Shown: positions 39,230 through 41,082 of the stretch, one piece after another
Layout: the number at the start of each line of letters is the position of its first letter
Numbering within the stretch: the stretch's first letter is position 1
The notes under the pieces: model-generated
Told to the model about the DNA's origin: nothing
Seen by the model: only the letters and a program-made list of their open reading frames with translations
Databases searched by the model: none
Position numbers and translations under genes: made by a program
NCBI GenBank assembly: GCA_036389375.1
Contig: DASVQA010000102.1
Span: 1-41,082, forward strand
From: QHXQ01 sp036389375
GTDB taxonomy: Bacteria > Acidobacteriota > Blastocatellia > Pyrinomonadales > Pyrinomonadaceae
Direction of reading: 5' to 3'
DNA: 41,082 nt

Positions 39230-39595
39230 TTCAGGGCACGGCGAAGTCTTAACGTCGGGCCGGCGCAGCCGGCCGGCTAGTGAAAACGGGCGCGGGGAGT
39301 GGCCGGAGCAGTTTAGATGCCGGGCGGCGCGAGCGTCAACCGCGAGGCCGAAGCTGTTAAACTTCTTTCGTTTGCGCGGAAACCCGGTTGGCAGAGACGT
39401 GCATCAAAGTAACGCTGTTGAGCCGAAAAAGTTCTCGTGCTCCAGTCGGGTCTAGCGCCTGATTGATCATGTATAATGCGACAGGTAGTTGACAGCCCCG
39501 TTGTTTTTGAGGACAAATGGGCCGCCGCGCACGTTCACACCATCGCACAGTTGAGACAGGGCCGCGAGGAGGCACGACCTAGTTAGGAACAGACG
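39230..39595. promoter_or_regulatory. Divergent intergenic region with a candidate -10 element
   Basis: This 366-base stretch separates the M16-like gene and the TonB-domain gene. TATAAT occurs at 39472-39477 (TGTATAATG context), about 120 bases before the ATG at 39596, without a convincing -35. GCCGGCCGGC is a short palindrome near 39266-39275. No RNA gene was recognised. Confidence 0.35.
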
Positions 39596-41082
39596 ATGAA
39601 GAGATGTCCAACCTGCCACGAAGATTTCGCCGATAAGTTTGGCTTCTGCCCGGTGGACGGCACGCCGCTCTCGAACGGCTTCAATCCGGGCGCGGCAGCT
39701 GAATCCGTCGCCGCCGGCCGCGTCGAGCGCGAAGACGGCGCAGCTTTCACCACCTCAAACGAGACGACCATCGGCAGCGAAGAGACCTGGGGCGCGGGCG
39801 CAGCAGGGGCCGGCGACGGGCATGCTGCATCGGCCGCCTTAGCCGTTGCCGGCGCGGCCGGTTTTGGCGGCGCGGGCGAGCGCGAAGATTACCGGCTGAC
39901 GATCCTCGAAGATCAGGGCTTGCTGCGTCGGCTCTCGACCGAGGTGCACGGGATCGGGCATGAGGCGGGCTTGACGTGGCCCGAGTTCAAACGTGATCCG
40001 GGCGGGTTCATCAAACGCGGCGTGCGCGCCTACGGTCGCGCCTTCGGCAATTTCATCGCGCAGCCGAACGTCGCCAAAGGCATCATCGCCGCCTTTGCCG
40101 GCGTCATTCTGGTCGCCGGCCTCGTCGCCGCCTTCGACAGTCTGCAATCGCGCCAGGCCGTTTCGCTCAAGACGGTCGGCATCTCGTTTTTGGCCGTCAC
40201 CTTATGCGGCGCTGTCATCGCCCTGCTTGATCGTTTGCAGGCGAAGCACACGGCGGCGGTCATCGGCATTGTCGCCGCGCTGGCGGTGATGCTGAGCGGC
40301 GGCATCGGCTACATCGTCTACGATAATTTCCGCGCGCGGCAGGTGGCCGCGGCCGACAGGATTGACGAGTCGCTTGAGTTTCAAGGGATGGTCACGGACA
40401 TCCCCGAAGAACAGAAGAAGCCGGACGAAGGCCCGGCGGGCAATGCCAAAGGCAACGGCGGCGGCTCGAAGCCCAAGTTTGAGAAGCCGGGCGGCGGCGG
40501 CGGCGGCGGGCGCATGGAGACCAAGCCCGCGAGTTTCGGCAAACTGCCGCCCGCATCGCTGAATATCCCGCAGGTGGTTGCGCCCGACCCGCACCCGCCC
40601 ATCATCAAGAATCCGAGCCTGCCCACGCCGGCCACGATTGACGCAGACCCCACGCTCTTTCCACCCGACACGCGGCCGCTGCCTTACGGCGACCCGAAGT
40701 CGAAGTCCACGGAGACGAGTTCCGGCCCCGGCACGGGTAACGGCATCGGCACGGGCACGGGCGGCGGCGTCGGCTCAGGCGAAGGCGGCGGTGTCGGCCC
40801 CGGGCGCGGCGGCAACACGGGCGGCGGCGACCGGCACGAAGGCGGCGGCGGCCCCGGCGGTGGCGGTGGCGGCACGGACTACAGCAAGACGTTCAGCATG
40901 AAGGAAGTGACACGGCGCGCGCAGATCACCTCTAAGCCCGAACCGACCTTTACGGAAGAGGCGCGCAAGAATAATGTGACGGGCGAAGTGATGCTGCGGC
41001 TCGTGCTGGCCTCGAACGGGTCAGTCACGGGCATTGTGCCGGTCAAGCGGCTACCTGATGGCTTGACCGAGAAGGCGATTGA
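39596..41082 (+). CDS. Zinc-ribbon/membrane/TonB C-terminal-domain protein (cut by window end)
   Basis: At least 495 residues, open at the right edge. The N-terminus is a short zinc-ribbon-like motif, MKRCPTCHEDFADKFGFCPVDG (in parts; Cys4, Cys7, Cys18). An Ala/Gly-rich linker leads to three hydrophobic segments at about 163-181, 190-210 and 221-240. A long Gly/Pro-rich disordered region (residues 280-430) follows. The end is a TonB-C-type domain (RAQITSKPEPTFTEEARKNNVTGEVMLRLVLASNGSVT, in parts). Such proteins are energy-transducing or TonB-like in acidobacteria. AGTTAGGAAC precedes the ATG. Confidence 0.8.
   Translation, partial: MKRCPTCHEDFADKFGFCPVDGTPLSNGFNPGAAAESVAAGRVEREDGAAFTTSNETTIGSEETWGAGAAGAGDGHAASAALAVAGAAGFGGAGEREDYRLTILEDQGLLRRLSTEVHGIGHEAGLTWPEFKRDPGGFIKRGVRAYGRAFGNFIAQPNVAKGIIAAFAGVILVAGLVAAFDSLQSRQAVSLKTVGISFLAVTLCGAVIALLDRLQAKHTAAVIGIVAALAVMLSGGIGYIVYDNFRARQVAAADRIDESLEFQGMVTDIPEEQKKPDEGPAGNAKGNGGGSKPKFEKPGGGGGGGRMETKPASFGKLPPASLNIPQVVAPDPHPPIIKNPSLPTPATIDADPTLFPPDTRPLPYGDPKSKSTETSSGPGTGNGIGTGTGGGVGSGEGGGVGPGRGGNTGGGDRHEGGGGPGGGGGGTDYSKTFSMKEVTRRAQITSKPEPTFTEEARKNNVTGEVMLRLVLASNGSVTGIVPVKRLPDGLTEKAI

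Overview
The window looks like chromosomal DNA of an Acidobacteriota bacterium, most likely from the Blastocatellia/Pyrinomonadales side. This is inferred from gene content: an acidobacterial-type VWFA-related secreted protein, a Calx-beta plus DUF4214 exported protein, a large VPS10/BNR-repeat exported protein, a menaquinone methyltransferase and a complete pilMNOPQ cluster. The backbone is high in G+C and most core genes have Ala/Arg/Gly-rich products. No rRNA, CRISPR array, transposase or integrase was found.

Layout. 1-9.5 kb: a small metallothionein and an OsmC-like protein, then mostly secreted proteins (glycine-zipper protein, VWFA-like, LolA-like, 1043-aa beta-propeller protein) and a winged-helix protein. 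9.5-11.4 kb: a small accessory island bounded by a decayed tRNA-His 3' fragment and the intact tRNA-His gene. It carries an APH-type kinase and an isochorismatase-type hydrolase separated by an integron attC-like site. 11.5-15.1 kb: tRNA-Arg, a Nudix hydrolase, a small unknown protein, an HU-type protein and the Calx-beta/DUF4214 protein. 15.3-20.1 kb: two tandem accessory segments bounded by three copies of the tRNA-Pro 3' end plus terminator, of which only the third is a whole tRNA. They carry a PhyH-type dioxygenase, a secreted HExxH metallopeptidase, a small membrane protein and an unknown protein. 20.2-24.1 kb: RdgB and two unknown proteins. 24.3-30.9 kb: a strong promoter, a GEMM-type cyclic-dinucleotide riboswitch, a short leader ORF with an ideal ribosome binding site, then pilM-pilN-pilO-pilP-pilQ and a roadblock/LC7 protein, closed by a strong terminator. 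31-39.2 kb, all on the minus strand: M16-like protein, MenG/UbiE, DppB/DppC-type permeases, an ABC-2 exporter pair, an HDAC-family protein and MtgA. 39.6 kb to the end: a zinc-ribbon/transmembrane/TonB-C protein cut by the window edge.

Two signals deserve most attention. The first is that two different tRNA loci (His and Pro) carry small islands bounded by duplicated tRNA 3' ends with duplicated terminators. No integrase is visible in any of them, and attC-like recombination sites lie next to the cargo genes. In two cases the 7-nt R'' box at the end of a cargo gene is the exact complement of a GTT-core box upstream of the same gene, as expected for integron cassettes. The second is the riboswitch in front of the type IV pilus assembly operon, followed by an apparently translated leader ORF, which suggests second-messenger control of pilus biogenesis.
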